A DNA stretch of 64,000 nt from Oceanirhabdus sp942490885. Its GTDB lineage: Bacteria; Bacillota; Clostridia; Clostridiales; Clostridiaceae. A program made the position numbers and the translations under genes. The stretch covers positions 434,001 through 498,000 of the forward strand of contig CALNYT010000002.1 in assembly GCA_942490885.1 (NCBI GenBank), read 5' to 3'. Below the pieces are notes generated by a model. The model saw nothing but the letters and a program-made list of their open reading frames with translations. It did no database searches and was not told the origin of the DNA. Of the stretch, positions 26,693 to 36,464 are shown piece after piece. The first letter of the stretch is position 1. Every line of letters starts with the position of its first letter.

Positions 26693-27131
26693 GTATTTAT
26701 TAAAAATCTCCTTATTTCTTTCCATTAGACTATCTTTAGTACCATTATTTTCTCCCCAAGCTTTTTTGTTTACATCTTTTGTAGGTATATATAAATAACC
26801 ACCATCCATGTATTCTTGATCTAGGAACAGACTTTATCACGTCTAACACACCCCCCATTTAAATAAGGTTTAAGAATTAAATAAAGGTATTTTAAGTATA
26901 CTTTTTATCTATTCAATAATAATTATGTATTAACCAATATTAAACTGAAAATACATGATTTGGGCGTGGGTTTATCCTATATATGAGCAAGTGTACTTTT
27001 TTAATAAATTGAAGAGAAAACATAAAGTAATAATATATTAAAAGAAAATGGACTTATAATTACTAAAGAGTGTGAAATGTGGTAAAATGTATATGTCTTT
27101 CAACATAATTCGACTCTTTGGGAGGGCTTTA

Positions 27132-28535
27132 ATGAAAACACAAAAGATAGGGCGAATACTGCGTATAGTAATAAGTTTATTTAATTGTATGGCTATATTA
27201 TTAGGGTTAATTTTTTTAATATATAGTATTAAGATAAATTATAATATTATTATATGTATATTTTTATTGTTATTAATTTCAAATATATTATCATTAGTAA
27301 TAAATATTAAAGGAAAAAATTATAATAGCAAAATAGAAGACAAGCTTGAAATGCTTGAAGCAATTGTTGAGGCAGCACCAAATGCAGTTTTTGTACATAG
27401 GAAATTGGAATTTAAGTATTTAAACAAAAAAGCTGCCCAGATTTTTGGATTTCAAAATCCAGAAGATGTAGTTGGAAAACATGTAGAAAGTTTTATAAAG
27501 TTTAATATGGATGCAATCGGACAAGAAAGATATGATGCTGTTACAGAAGGAAGATATTTCGAACCCATTGTAGAAGAAATGTTTTTTAGGGAAAATGGGG
27601 AAATGGTTGAAATGGAAATATACGGAAGTGCCATGAAAGTAAAAGGTAATAACTATGCATTAGTTTTATGTAAAAATGTCACTGAAAAGAAGAAAATCTT
27701 AGAGTTAAAAGAAAAAGTTAATCAAGAAGAAAAAAAGTTAAGAGAAAAAATAGAGCATGATAAGCTTAAAGATGAATTCTTTTCTAATTTATCTCATGAA
27801 TTAAGAACCCCATTAACAATAATTTTAGGTACAATACAACTTCTTGAAAGCTCATCGGAATCATATGAACATAACCAGGTTAATAGGTATAAAACATTAA
27901 AACAAAATGGATATAGATTATTGAGATTAGTAAATAATTTATTAGATATTACTAAGATAGATGCAGGATATTTTGATTTGAATATGGATGAATACAATAT
28001 AGTATCTGTAGTTGAAGATATTACATCATCAGTGGTAGATTATGTTGAAAATAAGGGGTTATACATAGAATTTGACACTGAGGTTGAGGAGAAAATAGTT
28101 AGTTGTCATATAGATAGTATGGACAGAATTATACTTAATTTGTTATCCAATGCTGTTAAGTTCACATCTAAAGGTGGAAGTATATTTGTTCATATTTTTG
28201 ATGAAGTTGATAATGTGAAGATTGTAATAAAGGATACCGGGATAGGTATAAAAGAAGAAAATATTGATTTTATTTTTGATAGATTCAGACAAGTAGATAA
28301 ATCATTTACAAGAACTCATGAGGGAAGTGGAATAGGGTTAGCGATAGTTAAATCATTAGTAGATATGCAAGGTGGAACAATAACATTAAGTAGTGAATAC
28401 GGCAAGGGAAGCGAATTTATCATAAGGTTTCCTGCTGCGGGAGTATCTACAGGTAAAAGCTTAAAAACAATAATGGAAAAAGAGGATTATATAAAAGAAA
28501 AAATTAATATTGAATTTTCGGATATAGAGAATTGA
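27132..28535 (+). CDS. Membrane sensor histidine kinase with PAS domain
   Basis: The ATG at 27132, behind GGGAGGGC, is preferred over a GTG at 27072. 467 residues: two membrane helices (about 11-32 and 38-57) with almost no external loop; a PAS domain (about 75-185, EAAPNAVFVHR to VLCKNVTEKK); a coiled linker; HisKA with FFSNLSHELRTPLTI (phospho-acceptor His222); and a HATPase with NLLSNAVKF, DTGIGIKEEN and GSGIGLAIVKS. The tiny external loop suggests that the PAS domain, not an outside ligand, is the sensor. No response regulator is adjacent, so it is an orphan kinase. The 26810-27131 gap holds no gene. Confidence 0.85.
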   Translation: MKTQKIGRILRIVISLFNCMAILLGLIFLIYSIKINYNIIICIFLLLLISNILSLVINIKGKNYNSKIEDKLEMLEAIVEAAPNAVFVHRKLEFKYLNKKAAQIFGFQNPEDVVGKHVESFIKFNMDAIGQERYDAVTEGRYFEPIVEEMFFRENGEMVEMEIYGSAMKVKGNNYALVLCKNVTEKKKILELKEKVNQEEKKLREKIEHDKLKDEFFSNLSHELRTPLTIILGTIQLLESSSESYEHNQVNRYKTLKQNGYRLLRLVNNLLDITKIDAGYFDLNMDEYNIVSVVEDITSSVVDYVENKGLYIEFDTEVEEKIVSCHIDSMDRIILNLLSNAVKFTSKGGSIFVHIFDEVDNVKIVIKDTGIGIKEENIDFIFDRFRQVDKSFTRTHEGSGIGLAIVKSLVDMQGGTITLSSEYGKGSEFIIRFPAAGVSTGKSLKTIMEKEDYIKEKINIEFSDIEN

Positions 28536-28782
28536 TATTGATACGCTGAGATTTTGGAACAAGTATAAATAAATTTTGGTACTGGAATCTCTATAAAAAA
28601 ATTAAAAATAAAAATGAAGCTTTAAGGTATTAAGCATAATTAGGTGGACTTTGTTAAATAATTATTTAATTACATTTATGTTAATATTTTGATATAATAA
28701 AACAAATGACGTAAGTTAATGCGATGATGAAATTCATGGAATAATACTTGATTTCTAAAAATATGTTGTTAGGAGTGGTATA

Positions 28783-29835
28783 GTGAAGATAATTAAATAC
28801 TTCTTAATGGTAGTGGTAGCAATTGCTATTTTAGTGGCAGTGTATTTTGTATTCATGACAGTAACTGATTATAAGCCAGACTCTAAGATTACTTTAGAGG
28901 TTGATCAGAAATCACAACAAGACATAGACTCAGATGAATTTAAAGTTACAATATTCAATATCGGATATTGTGGTCTTGATAAAGAACAAGATTTTTTCAT
29001 GGATGGAGGGACTGGTTCTAGAGCAAGTAGTAAAGAAAAGGTTCTTTATAATCTTGAAGCTATAACTTCATTTTTACAACAGATTGAAAATGATTTTATT
29101 TTATTACAAGAGGTAGATTTTGACTCTAAGAGAACTTATCATACAAATCAACATGAGAAGTTAAGTGAGAGTTTTTCACAGTACAGTGATACATATGCTG
29201 TTAATTATGATGTGCCGTGGGTTCCAGTACCAATTACAAAACCTATTGGAGATGTAAAAAGTGGACTTGTTACTCTTTCAAAATATAAGATTGATTCTTC
29301 TACACGGTACCAATTTCCAGGAGAGGAAAAGTGGCCAAAGAAGCTTGGGCTTTTAGATCGTTGTTTTATTGAGACTCGTCAAAAAGTAAGTGATGATAAG
29401 GAGTTAGTAATTATCAATACTCATATGTCTGCTTATGACAAAGGTGGATTTATACGTGATCAACAGATGAATTTTTTAGTGGAATATCTTAAGAATGAAT
29501 ATGAAAAAGGAAATTATGTTGTAGTAGGTGGGGATTGGAATCAGGAGCTTCCTGGAACAGATGCGGATAAGATGAACCCAGGTGAAGAACGTCCGGGTTG
29601 GGTTAAGAAAATTGATGTAGAGTTCCCAAACTACGTATGGGCTGTAGATGTAAAAACTCCAACTACACGTAATGACGATAAACCTTATGTTAAGGGTGAG
29701 AATTATATTGCAATCATAGATGGATTCTTAGTATCAGATAATATAGAAGTTAAAGAAGTTAAGACTAGTGATATTGGATTTGAAAATTCAGATCATAATC
29801 CTGTGACACTTAGATTTTCATTGAAAAAGAACTAA
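28783..29835 (+). CDS. Membrane-anchored endonuclease/exonuclease/phosphatase-family hydrolase
   Basis: 350 residues from GTG behind AGGAGTGG. An N-terminal membrane anchor (about 5-25, FLMVVVAIAILVAVYFVF) is followed by an EEP-fold domain: FNIGYCGL, FILLQEVDFDSKRT (metal-binding Glu), INTHMSAYDKGG, GGDWNQELPG and a terminal SDHNPVTLRF. All the catalytic His/Asp/Asn segments of the DNase I/sphingomyelinase superfamily are present. It would act outside the membrane on a phosphodiester or phosphate ester; the substrate is unknown. It stands alone, with a terminator after it. Confidence 0.8.
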   Translation: MKIIKYFLMVVVAIAILVAVYFVFMTVTDYKPDSKITLEVDQKSQQDIDSDEFKVTIFNIGYCGLDKEQDFFMDGGTGSRASSKEKVLYNLEAITSFLQQIENDFILLQEVDFDSKRTYHTNQHEKLSESFSQYSDTYAVNYDVPWVPVPITKPIGDVKSGLVTLSKYKIDSSTRYQFPGEEKWPKKLGLLDRCFIETRQKVSDDKELVIINTHMSAYDKGGFIRDQQMNFLVEYLKNEYEKGNYVVVGGDWNQELPGTDADKMNPGEERPGWVKKIDVEFPNYVWAVDVKTPTTRNDDKPYVKGENYIAIIDGFLVSDNIEVKEVKTSDIGFENSDHNPVTLRFSLKKN

Positions 29836-29872
29836 TTTATAGAGAAATAATAATATAAGAAAAATATATTAT

Positions 29873-29902
29873 AGAAAAGTCATCCTAAAGGGTGACTTTT
29901 CT
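29873..29902 (+). terminator. Terminator after EEP hydrolase
   Basis: AGAAAAGTCATCC pairs with GGGTGACTTTTCT (one G-U pair) around a four-base loop and ends in a T-rich run. Confidence 0.8.
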
Positions 29903-29977
29903 TATGTAATTATATTCCACTGTGATTTTATAGAGTTTGATATAATAGACATAACAAATAAATTAAAGGATGATTTT

Positions 29978-31936
29978 ATGAAAAAAACAATAGGAATTTT
30001 AGCACATGTGGATGCTGGGAAGACAACCTTTTCAGAACAGCTTCTTTATCATACAAAAACAATAAGAGAAAGAGGAAGAGTTGATCATAAAAATGCCTTT
30101 TTTGATAGTCATGACATGGAGAAAGAAAGAGGCATTACTATATTCTCAGGGCAGGCTAGAATAGAATATAGTGATTCAACTTACTATTTATTAGATACCC
30201 CTGGACATGTGGATTTTTCATCGGAGATGGAGAGAGCTATTCAGATTATGGATTACGCAATAATAATCATTAGTGCTGTTGAAGGGGTAGAGGGGCATAC
30301 TGAGACTGTTTGGCAGCTTCTTAAAAAGCATAAAGTACCTACATTTTTCTTTATAAATAAGATTGATAGAGTTGGGGCAGATGTTGAAGGAGTATTGAAG
30401 GATATAAGGGAAAACCTAACAGATGATGTATGTGATATAACTGAAAAGTTTACTGGAGAAGAGTTTGAAGAGGAGCTTATAGAATTTATTGCAGAGAGAG
30501 ATGAGGAACTTCTAGAAAGATACTTAGAAGGCAATTATGATAAAAAAATCTGGTTTTATTCATTTAGAAAACTCATAAAGAACAATGAAATATATCCATG
30601 CGCCTGCGGTTCTGCACTTCAGGATGAAGGTGTTATGAGTTTTTTTGAGAAGATAGATGCTCTTACATATACGGATTATAAGGAAGAGGGTGATTTTTCA
30701 GGAAGAGTTTATAAGATTCGTCATGATGAGAATGGGGTAAGGATAACTTACTTAAAAGCTATGAGTGGTAAACTCAAGGTAAGAGACGAGATATGCTATG
30801 GATATGATGAGAATAGAATAAGTGAAAAGGTTACCCAAATCAGAGTATACAATGGAACAAAGAGTAGAACTGTGGAAGAGGTTGGAGCTGGTGAGATATT
30901 TGGAGTCATGGGAATATCACAAGCGGAAACAGGAGATGGAGTTGGTACGCTAGTTGAAAAAGCTGTCTATGATATGGTTCCTACATTGAAATCAAAAGTT
31001 ATATTTGATGATTCGCTGAATATAAAAGAGGTATTTAGATCCTTTAAAATATTGGATGCAGAGGATCCTGCATTAAATGTGAAGTGGGAAGAGAGTGTAC
31101 ATGAGATCCATATTCATGTGATGGGCACAATCCAGCTTGAAGTATTGGAACAACTGGTGAAAGAAAGGTTTGGGTTCAAGGTAGAGTTTGGGGCACCAGA
31201 GATAGTATATAAGGAAAGTATTACCTCAACAGTTGATGGGTATGGACACTTTGAACCACTAGGACATTATGCAGAGGTTCATCTAAACATTGAGCCAGGA
31301 GAGAGAAATTCAGGAATTATCTTTGAAAACAGATGTCATTCAGATTATCTCTCAACAGGGCATATGAACTTAATACGTCATCATATTTTTGAGAGAGAAC
31401 ATCATGGATTGTTGACAGGATCAGCCCTGACAGATTTGAAGATAACTCTAATGACTGGTAGATCTCATAATAAACATACGAGTGGAGGAGATTTTAGAGA
31501 AGCTACTTACAGGGCATTAAGACAAGGACTTGAAAAAGGGAAAAATATATTATTGGAACCTTACTATGAATTCAAAATTAAGGTTGATATTGACCATATG
31601 GGAAGAGTATTATCAGATATTCAAAGAGCACATGGTGATTTTATCACTCCAAAGAATATAAGAAATAAAACAATAATAACTGGGAAAGCACCTGTAGCAA
31701 CATTTATGAATTATAGCACAGAGCTTATATCGTTCACAGGGGGAAGAGGAACTATAAGTCTTGTTTTTGCTGGATACTATCCTTGTCATAATGAGAAAGA
31801 AGGAATAGAGAGAATAGGATATAATAAAAATGCAGATCCGGAATATTCATCCACTTCAATTTTTTGTTCTAAGGGACAGAGTTATCTTGTAACTTGGGAG
31901 AGGGTAGAAGAGGAGATGCATTGCTTAAAAACATAG
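29978..31936 (+). CDS. Tet(M)-like ribosomal protection GTPase
   Basis: 652 residues, full length for the TetM/TetO/TetB(P) family of EF-G paralogues that displace tetracycline from the ribosome. GTPase motifs: G1 AHVDAGKTT, switch ERGITI, G3 DTPGHVDF, G4 NKID. The later domains are present to the C terminus (DIQRAHGDFITP, TGGRGTISLVFAGYYPC). It starts at ATG behind AAAGGATGA. No attenuator leader peptide or conjugative element is visible nearby, and its AT-richness resembles its neighbours, so it looks like a resident gene rather than a recent acquisition. Whether it gives resistance cannot be told from sequence. Confidence 0.8.
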   Translation: MKKTIGILAHVDAGKTTFSEQLLYHTKTIRERGRVDHKNAFFDSHDMEKERGITIFSGQARIEYSDSTYYLLDTPGHVDFSSEMERAIQIMDYAIIIISAVEGVEGHTETVWQLLKKHKVPTFFFINKIDRVGADVEGVLKDIRENLTDDVCDITEKFTGEEFEEELIEFIAERDEELLERYLEGNYDKKIWFYSFRKLIKNNEIYPCACGSALQDEGVMSFFEKIDALTYTDYKEEGDFSGRVYKIRHDENGVRITYLKAMSGKLKVRDEICYGYDENRISEKVTQIRVYNGTKSRTVEEVGAGEIFGVMGISQAETGDGVGTLVEKAVYDMVPTLKSKVIFDDSLNIKEVFRSFKILDAEDPALNVKWEESVHEIHIHVMGTIQLEVLEQLVKERFGFKVEFGAPEIVYKESITSTVDGYGHFEPLGHYAEVHLNIEPGERNSGIIFENRCHSDYLSTGHMNLIRHHIFEREHHGLLTGSALTDLKITLMTGRSHNKHTSGGDFREATYRALRQGLEKGKNILLEPYYEFKIKVDIDHMGRVLSDIQRAHGDFITPKNIRNKTIITGKAPVATFMNYSTELISFTGGRGTISLVFAGYYPCHNEKEGIERIGYNKNADPEYSSTSIFCSKGQSYLVTWERVEEEMHCLKT

Positions 31937-32113
31937 TTGAGAGTGGAAAGTGGAGAGTTGATAACGATTGACATTTCACTCTGTGAAATTTTAATATTAT
32001 TATGATAACTAATTTTAATATTCATAATCAATAACTTAGTGTGTTTAATAGTATAGACTATAGGGTTTTTGAAAATAAAATAAGAAATAATAAGTTGTAT
32101 AAGAGGTTTGATT

Positions 32114-33439
32114 ATGAGTATATTACGTTCTATAGATTCAAAGAAAATAATTAGATGTGAATATAATACACATCCTCATGACCTATCCTGTACTCATGAT
32201 AGAAGACCGCAAATTAATGTAGGTTTTGAGAATATATATGAGGATTTGTATAGAGTTGAACTTTGTTTATATTTAGATGATGAAATAGTAGAATTTCAGT
32301 GGAGTGATGATTTACAGATAAATTACTTACCTGAAAAGGATTTGGAATATGGAGAGCATAAGGTGAGATTGGTCATTCCAGATAGGAAAAATGGTGAATT
32401 CCATATTAATTGGATGTTTTATGTTACAGATAAGAATAAAACTTACAACACGTATTATGGTAACCCTCATTCACACACTTCATATTCAGATGGGAAGGAA
32501 ACTCCAACAGATGCATTTGAATATGCAAGAGGTAAGGGATTAGATTTTTTGATTATAAGTGACCATGTTGGAAGGCTTTTGAAGAATAATTTAAGTTATG
32601 ATAATTCTATTTCATTTCACGGATGCAAGTATCCAAAGTGGGAGATGACAAAGCTTGAGGCTGAACAGATGAACTTAAAGTATGATGATTTTGTTGCAAT
32701 AGCGGGATATGAATTGAGTACAGTATTCTGGGGTCATATTAATATCATGAATTGTGATGAGCTAGTGAATAAGAAGAAATTCATGATTAGAGATATGATT
32801 CAGTGGATTCATTCTCATGAAGATATTTTGCTTGCAGTAAATCACCCATTTAAAAGAGTTGGTACACTTAAATGTGATACCCCTTTTATTAAAAGTATTT
32901 CATTATATGAATATGGGAATGGATGTCCACCGCGAGTATATAACAGATGTGAAGAGCGATATTACACGGCTCTAGATGACGGTTGGATATTTGGAGCTAT
33001 AAATGGTCAGGATAACCATGATAGTAATTGGGGAGATGCAGAAAATCTCACAGGAGTTCTTGCAGAGAATCTGACTAAAGCTGAATTAATATCGGCTATG
33101 AAGATGAGACGGGTATTTTCAACAGAATCTAAAACTCTAAGATTATCATTCAAGGTAGATGGGTATTGGATGGGGAGCATTTTAAATGTAAAGGTTGGAG
33201 AAAGATTGAGAGCAGAGATTGACGTTGAAGATAAGGTGGTTGATATTGAAAAAGTTCAACTAATCTCAAATGGTGGAGTTGTGATTCATGAACATAACTT
33301 TGGGGAATCAGGTATCTTTAAATGTATTGTAGATATTACTACAGCTGAGAAGAATACGTGGTATTTAGTGAAAGTGTTTATGAAGGATGATAAGGTTGGA
33401 ATTTCTTCACCTGTTTTTTTAAGGTACAATGGAATATAG
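32114..33439 (+). CDS. PHP-domain metallohydrolase, CehA/McbA-like
   Basis: The ATG at 32114, behind AAGAGG, is preferred over TTG at 32108. 441 residues: an N-terminal beta domain (about 1-110), then a PHP domain with NPHSHTSYSDGKE, FLIISDHVG, AGYELSTVFWGHIN, AVNHPFK and GQDNHDSNWG. These supply the His and Asp residues of a trinuclear metal site. A C-terminal beta domain (about 335-441) completes the architecture of CehA/McbA-type proteins. Enzymes of this group hydrolyse phosphoesters, carbamates or unknown substrates; no specific substrate is inferred. It is monocistronic. Confidence 0.7.
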   Translation: MSILRSIDSKKIIRCEYNTHPHDLSCTHDRRPQINVGFENIYEDLYRVELCLYLDDEIVEFQWSDDLQINYLPEKDLEYGEHKVRLVIPDRKNGEFHINWMFYVTDKNKTYNTYYGNPHSHTSYSDGKETPTDAFEYARGKGLDFLIISDHVGRLLKNNLSYDNSISFHGCKYPKWEMTKLEAEQMNLKYDDFVAIAGYELSTVFWGHINIMNCDELVNKKKFMIRDMIQWIHSHEDILLAVNHPFKRVGTLKCDTPFIKSISLYEYGNGCPPRVYNRCEERYYTALDDGWIFGAINGQDNHDSNWGDAENLTGVLAENLTKAELISAMKMRRVFSTESKTLRLSFKVDGYWMGSILNVKVGERLRAEIDVEDKVVDIEKVQLISNGGVVIHEHNFGESGIFKCIVDITTAEKNTWYLVKVFMKDDKVGISSPVFLRYNGI

Positions 33440-33448
33440 AAAATTTTG

Positions 33449-33485
33449 TAACACTCCTATATTATGGTAAAATATAGGGGTGTTA
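33449..33485 (+). terminator. Terminator after PHP hydrolase
   Basis: TAACACTCCTATATT pairs with AATATAGGGGTGTTA (one G-U pair) around a seven-base loop. Confidence 0.75.
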
Positions 33486-33579
33486 CTAAATTGATTAGAT
33501 TTAAGGTATATGAAAATAAATAATAAGTCAATTAAGCGACGGATGTTGTCATATAACTAGTAAGGGGAAGGGGATAAAC

Positions 33580-34104
33580 ATGGAGATAAGGACCGAGAGA
33601 TTAATATTGAGAGAATTCAATGAAAAGGATTATGATTTTTTCTTGAAGCTTGAACAGAACGAATTCTATATAAAGTACGAGGAAGATAGTATACCCACAG
33701 ATGAGAAGGTCAGAGAGAAATTTGATTCAATCTTAGGAAATAATAAGAGTGAAGATAAATATAGATTTTTAATAACAAGAGCAGAAGATGGAGAACCTTT
33801 AGGTACTGTACTTATATGGTGTATAGATGAACCAATACGGGAATGGGAAATTGGTTGGGGATTAAGTGAAGAACATACTGGAAAAGGTATCGCTACAGAA
33901 GCAGCAAGAGGATTGCTTGAATTTGGATTTGAAAAATTGAATGTTCACAGAATACAAGCAAACTGTAATGCTAACAATGTTGCTTCAGAAAAAATAATGA
34001 AGAGAATAGGTATGAAGATAGAAGGAACACTAAGGCATACAAGATTTCTAAGAGGAGAATGGTGTGACAGTACTATTTACTCTATTCTTGAGGATGAGCT
34101 ATAG
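33580..34104 (+). CDS. GNAT N-acetyltransferase, RimJ/RimL-like
   Basis: 174 residues behind AAGGGGAAGGGG. It begins EIRTERLILREFNEKDYDFF, typical of the RimJ/RimL group, and carries the acetyl-CoA-binding segment EEHTGKGIATEAARGLLEF and the closing ANNVASEKIMKRIGMKIEG. It uses acetyl-CoA to acetylate an amine, either an N-terminal alanine of a protein or a small molecule. The substrate is unknown. It is related to, but distinct from, the second GNAT gene at 56208. Confidence 0.8.
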   Translation: MEIRTERLILREFNEKDYDFFLKLEQNEFYIKYEEDSIPTDEKVREKFDSILGNNKSEDKYRFLITRAEDGEPLGTVLIWCIDEPIREWEIGWGLSEEHTGKGIATEAARGLLEFGFEKLNVHRIQANCNANNVASEKIMKRIGMKIEGTLRHTRFLRGEWCDSTIYSILEDEL

Positions 34105-34240
34105 GATATAAAGGTACTAAGTTAAAAAAACTTGATGCTTATTTTTTTAGATTTTTAAGCACAATATAAATAAATCATATAGTATAATAAAACTATAAAT
34201 AAGAGATGACTGTAGTAATGAAGCTTAGGGAGGGTTTTAA

Positions 34241-35221
34241 ATGTATCCATTAAAATTTAAAAACATATATTTTGATAAAATCTGGGGTGGAACAGATTTC
34301 GAGCTGTTCAGAAATAATTTACCTGAAGGCAATATAGGAGAGAGTTGGGATATTGCTTGTCATAAGAATGGAACAAGTGTGGTATCAAATGGTGAATTTA
34401 AAGGAATGAGATTGGATGATCTTATAAATGAAAAGGGAGCGGAACTTATAGGCAGTAAAATATCTTCTGATTGGTTCCCATTACTTATAAAATTAATAAA
34501 TGCTAAGGAAAGTCTATCTGTACAGGTTCATCCTGATGATCAGTATGGTATGTGCAATGAAGGGGAGATGGGTAAGACAGAAGTATGGTATGTGGTTGAG
34601 GCATTTGAAGGGGCAAACCTAGTTGTAGGAACTAAAGAGGGCTGCACTAAGGAACAATTCAAAGAGGCGATTGAAAGTGGAAATCTTGAGCCTCATATGA
34701 ATAAGATATTCGTTGAAAAGGGAGATGTTTACTTCGTTAAGAGTGGATTAATACATGCTATTGGAGAGGGAGTAATAATCGCTGAGATTCAACAGAACAG
34801 TGATACAACATATAGAGTTTATGATTATGATAGAGGAAGAGAACTACATGTACAAAAAGCTTTAGATGTAGTTGATTTAAGTTTAATTGGGGACAAGAGT
34901 ACAGGTTTAAAGATAGAATGTGATGGATTAAGTAAAATCTATTTATGCTTATGTAAGGATTTTTCATTGGAACTTTACGATGTAAACACTAGTGTTAAGG
35001 AAGAAAGTGATACTGAAAGATTCTATGCCTTTACCTGTGTTGATGGAAGCGGAAAAATCAAATTTGATGGTGGAGAAGAAAAAATTAATAAGGGTGATAG
35101 TATCATGATTCCAGCAACTCTTGGAGAATATGAGTTATTGGGAGAAATGAAACTTTTAAAGAGTTATGTACCTGATGTTGAGAAGATTCAGAAAGAAATA
35201 TTGATGAATGTAATAAAATAG
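34241..35221 (+). CDS. manA: Class I mannose-6-phosphate isomerase
   Basis: 326 residues behind TAGGGAGGG. It interconverts mannose-6-phosphate and fructose-6-phosphate in the cytoplasm. The cupin metal-site segments are clear: SVQVHPDDQYG, GKTEVWYVVEA and later SGLIHAIGEGVIIAEIQQNSD. The length matches the short Gram-positive form (Bacillus ManA type). It could feed GDP-mannose or sugar nucleotide supply for the surface polysaccharide operon further downstream, but it is not linked to it directly. Confidence 0.88.
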   Translation: MYPLKFKNIYFDKIWGGTDFELFRNNLPEGNIGESWDIACHKNGTSVVSNGEFKGMRLDDLINEKGAELIGSKISSDWFPLLIKLINAKESLSVQVHPDDQYGMCNEGEMGKTEVWYVVEAFEGANLVVGTKEGCTKEQFKEAIESGNLEPHMNKIFVEKGDVYFVKSGLIHAIGEGVIIAEIQQNSDTTYRVYDYDRGRELHVQKALDVVDLSLIGDKSTGLKIECDGLSKIYLCLCKDFSLELYDVNTSVKEESDTERFYAFTCVDGSGKIKFDGGEEKINKGDSIMIPATLGEYELLGEMKLLKSYVPDVEKIQKEILMNVIK

Positions 35222-35233
35222 ATAAATAATAAA

Positions 35234-35278
35234 TGGTGTCAAAAGTAATATTTCAACTTGTATTATAACTTTTGGCAC
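35234..35278 (+). terminator. Imperfect terminator hairpin after manA
   Basis: GTGTCAAAAGTAATA faces TATTATAACTTTTGGCAC; the outer eight pairs are nearly perfect and the inner part is bulged. A short T-poor tail makes it a weaker terminator than others here. Confidence 0.5.
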
Positions 35279-35301
35279 TATAAATGCTGAGGAGTGGAAG
35301 T

Positions 35302-36408
35302 ATGACACCATATCTTTTTCCAATAAGACAAGCTATAATTATTTTCCCTATTGTAGCTATGTTTTTAACACTACCATTTTTATTATACCAATGGAGAAAA
35401 CATCATTATTTAAATAAATTTAGAGGGTTTATTTTTTACACATTTGTGCTATATATTATCTGTATATATTTTCTTATTATATTACCCTTACCAGCTACAA
35501 GAAATAACTGTGGGTTGCTCCCTCCGGATGTTAAGTATTATCAGCTAAAACCATTTACATTTGTTGCTGATTTTTTAAATGAGACAAGGGTTAATTTTAG
35601 AAATCTTGCTACATATAAATATTTATTTGGAGAAAGAGCTTTTCTTCAAGCTGCTTTCAATGGAATATTATTAACACCATTAGGTATATATTTAAGGTAT
35701 TATTTTAAAAAGAGTTTTAAAAGTACTGTTTTAATTTGTTTTTTAGTATCTCTTTCATTTGAGGTTACTCAGGTTACTGGGATTTATGGAATCTATAGTT
35801 GTCCATATAGATTATTTGATATAGATGATTTATTATTAAATACTTTTGGAGGTATAATTGGGTATTTGATAGCCCCTATGTTTGCTTATTTTTTACCTGA
35901 GGTAAATGATTTAGATAAAGATATAGAAGTTGAAAGTTTAAAAATTGGAATAATAAGAAGAGGTATTGCTTTTTTTATAGATTTTACAATATTGAGCTTA
36001 ATTATGAATATATGTACAAGCAAAATCAATATGATTAATTATTCTTTAGGTATTCTTATTTATTTTGTATTAGGAACGTATTTCTCAAAAGGTCTGACAT
36101 TAGGAAAGTTTATTGTAAGTATTAAGCTTAAGGGAGAAGAAGAAAATCTCAGGTTTAAGAACATATTACTAAGATACTTTTTATTATTCTTCTTTACATA
36201 TGGTTTGAATAGTATTCAACTAATTATAATTAGAAGTATTAACAATACAGTGGAGCATAGTATTTTAATTGTGATTTTTGTTTTGTATAATATTATCTTA
36301 TTTATACACCTTGTTAGCCGCCTCTTTACTAAAGATAAATATTTCTTTTATGAAAAGATAAGTAAAGTTGTAAATGGGGTATATGTAAGAAAAAAAACTA
36401 TTGAGTAA
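35302..36408 (+). CDS. VanZ-like and RDD domain membrane protein
   Basis: The ATG at 35302, behind AGGAGTGG, is preferred over ATG 35284. 368 residues: the first 210 form a VanZ-like domain with membrane helices and ILPLPATR, FLVSLSFEVTQVTGIYG and FDIDDLLLNTFGGIIGY, the family's characteristic loop. From about 225 an RDD domain follows (IIRRGIAFFIDFTIL, LTLGKFIVSIKL), though the eponymous Arg-Asp-Asp is only partly present. VanZ-type proteins are linked to low-level glycopeptide or lipoglycopeptide tolerance in some species; the role here is unproven. Confidence 0.75.
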   Translation: MTPYLFPIRQAIIIFPIVAMFLTLPFLLYQWRKHHYLNKFRGFIFYTFVLYIICIYFLIILPLPATRNNCGLLPPDVKYYQLKPFTFVADFLNETRVNFRNLATYKYLFGERAFLQAAFNGILLTPLGIYLRYYFKKSFKSTVLICFLVSLSFEVTQVTGIYGIYSCPYRLFDIDDLLLNTFGGIIGYLIAPMFAYFLPEVNDLDKDIEVESLKIGIIRRGIAFFIDFTILSLIMNICTSKINMINYSLGILIYFVLGTYFSKGLTLGKFIVSIKLKGEEENLRFKNILLRYFLLFFFTYGLNSIQLIIIRSINNTVEHSILIVIFVLYNIILFIHLVSRLFTKDKYFFYEKISKVVNGVYVRKKTIE

Positions 36409-36464
36409 TGGTCTATGGTAAAGGGTATAATTTTTATACTACCATTTAAACAGGGAGGAGAAAA

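Larger units (their letters stand above)
26200..26809 (-). pseudogene. CD3324-like DNA-binding protein gene, interrupted by an insertion
   Basis: The minus strand carries two halves of one small protein. At 26809-26693 it reads MDGGYLYIPTKDVNKKAWGE, then SLMERNKEIFNKY, preceded in frame by LDQEY. At 26286-26200 it reads TVKELNKQYYLTEHSIRRII and ends RQEKAIA. Together they match the layout of the CD3324 family: a YLYIP strand, a Trp-Gly motif, RNxEI, then a C-terminal helix-turn-helix. About 400 bp of unrelated DNA separates the halves. The first codons are also missing or broken, because a stop lies upstream of LDQEY. The gene is dead. Confidence 0.65.
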
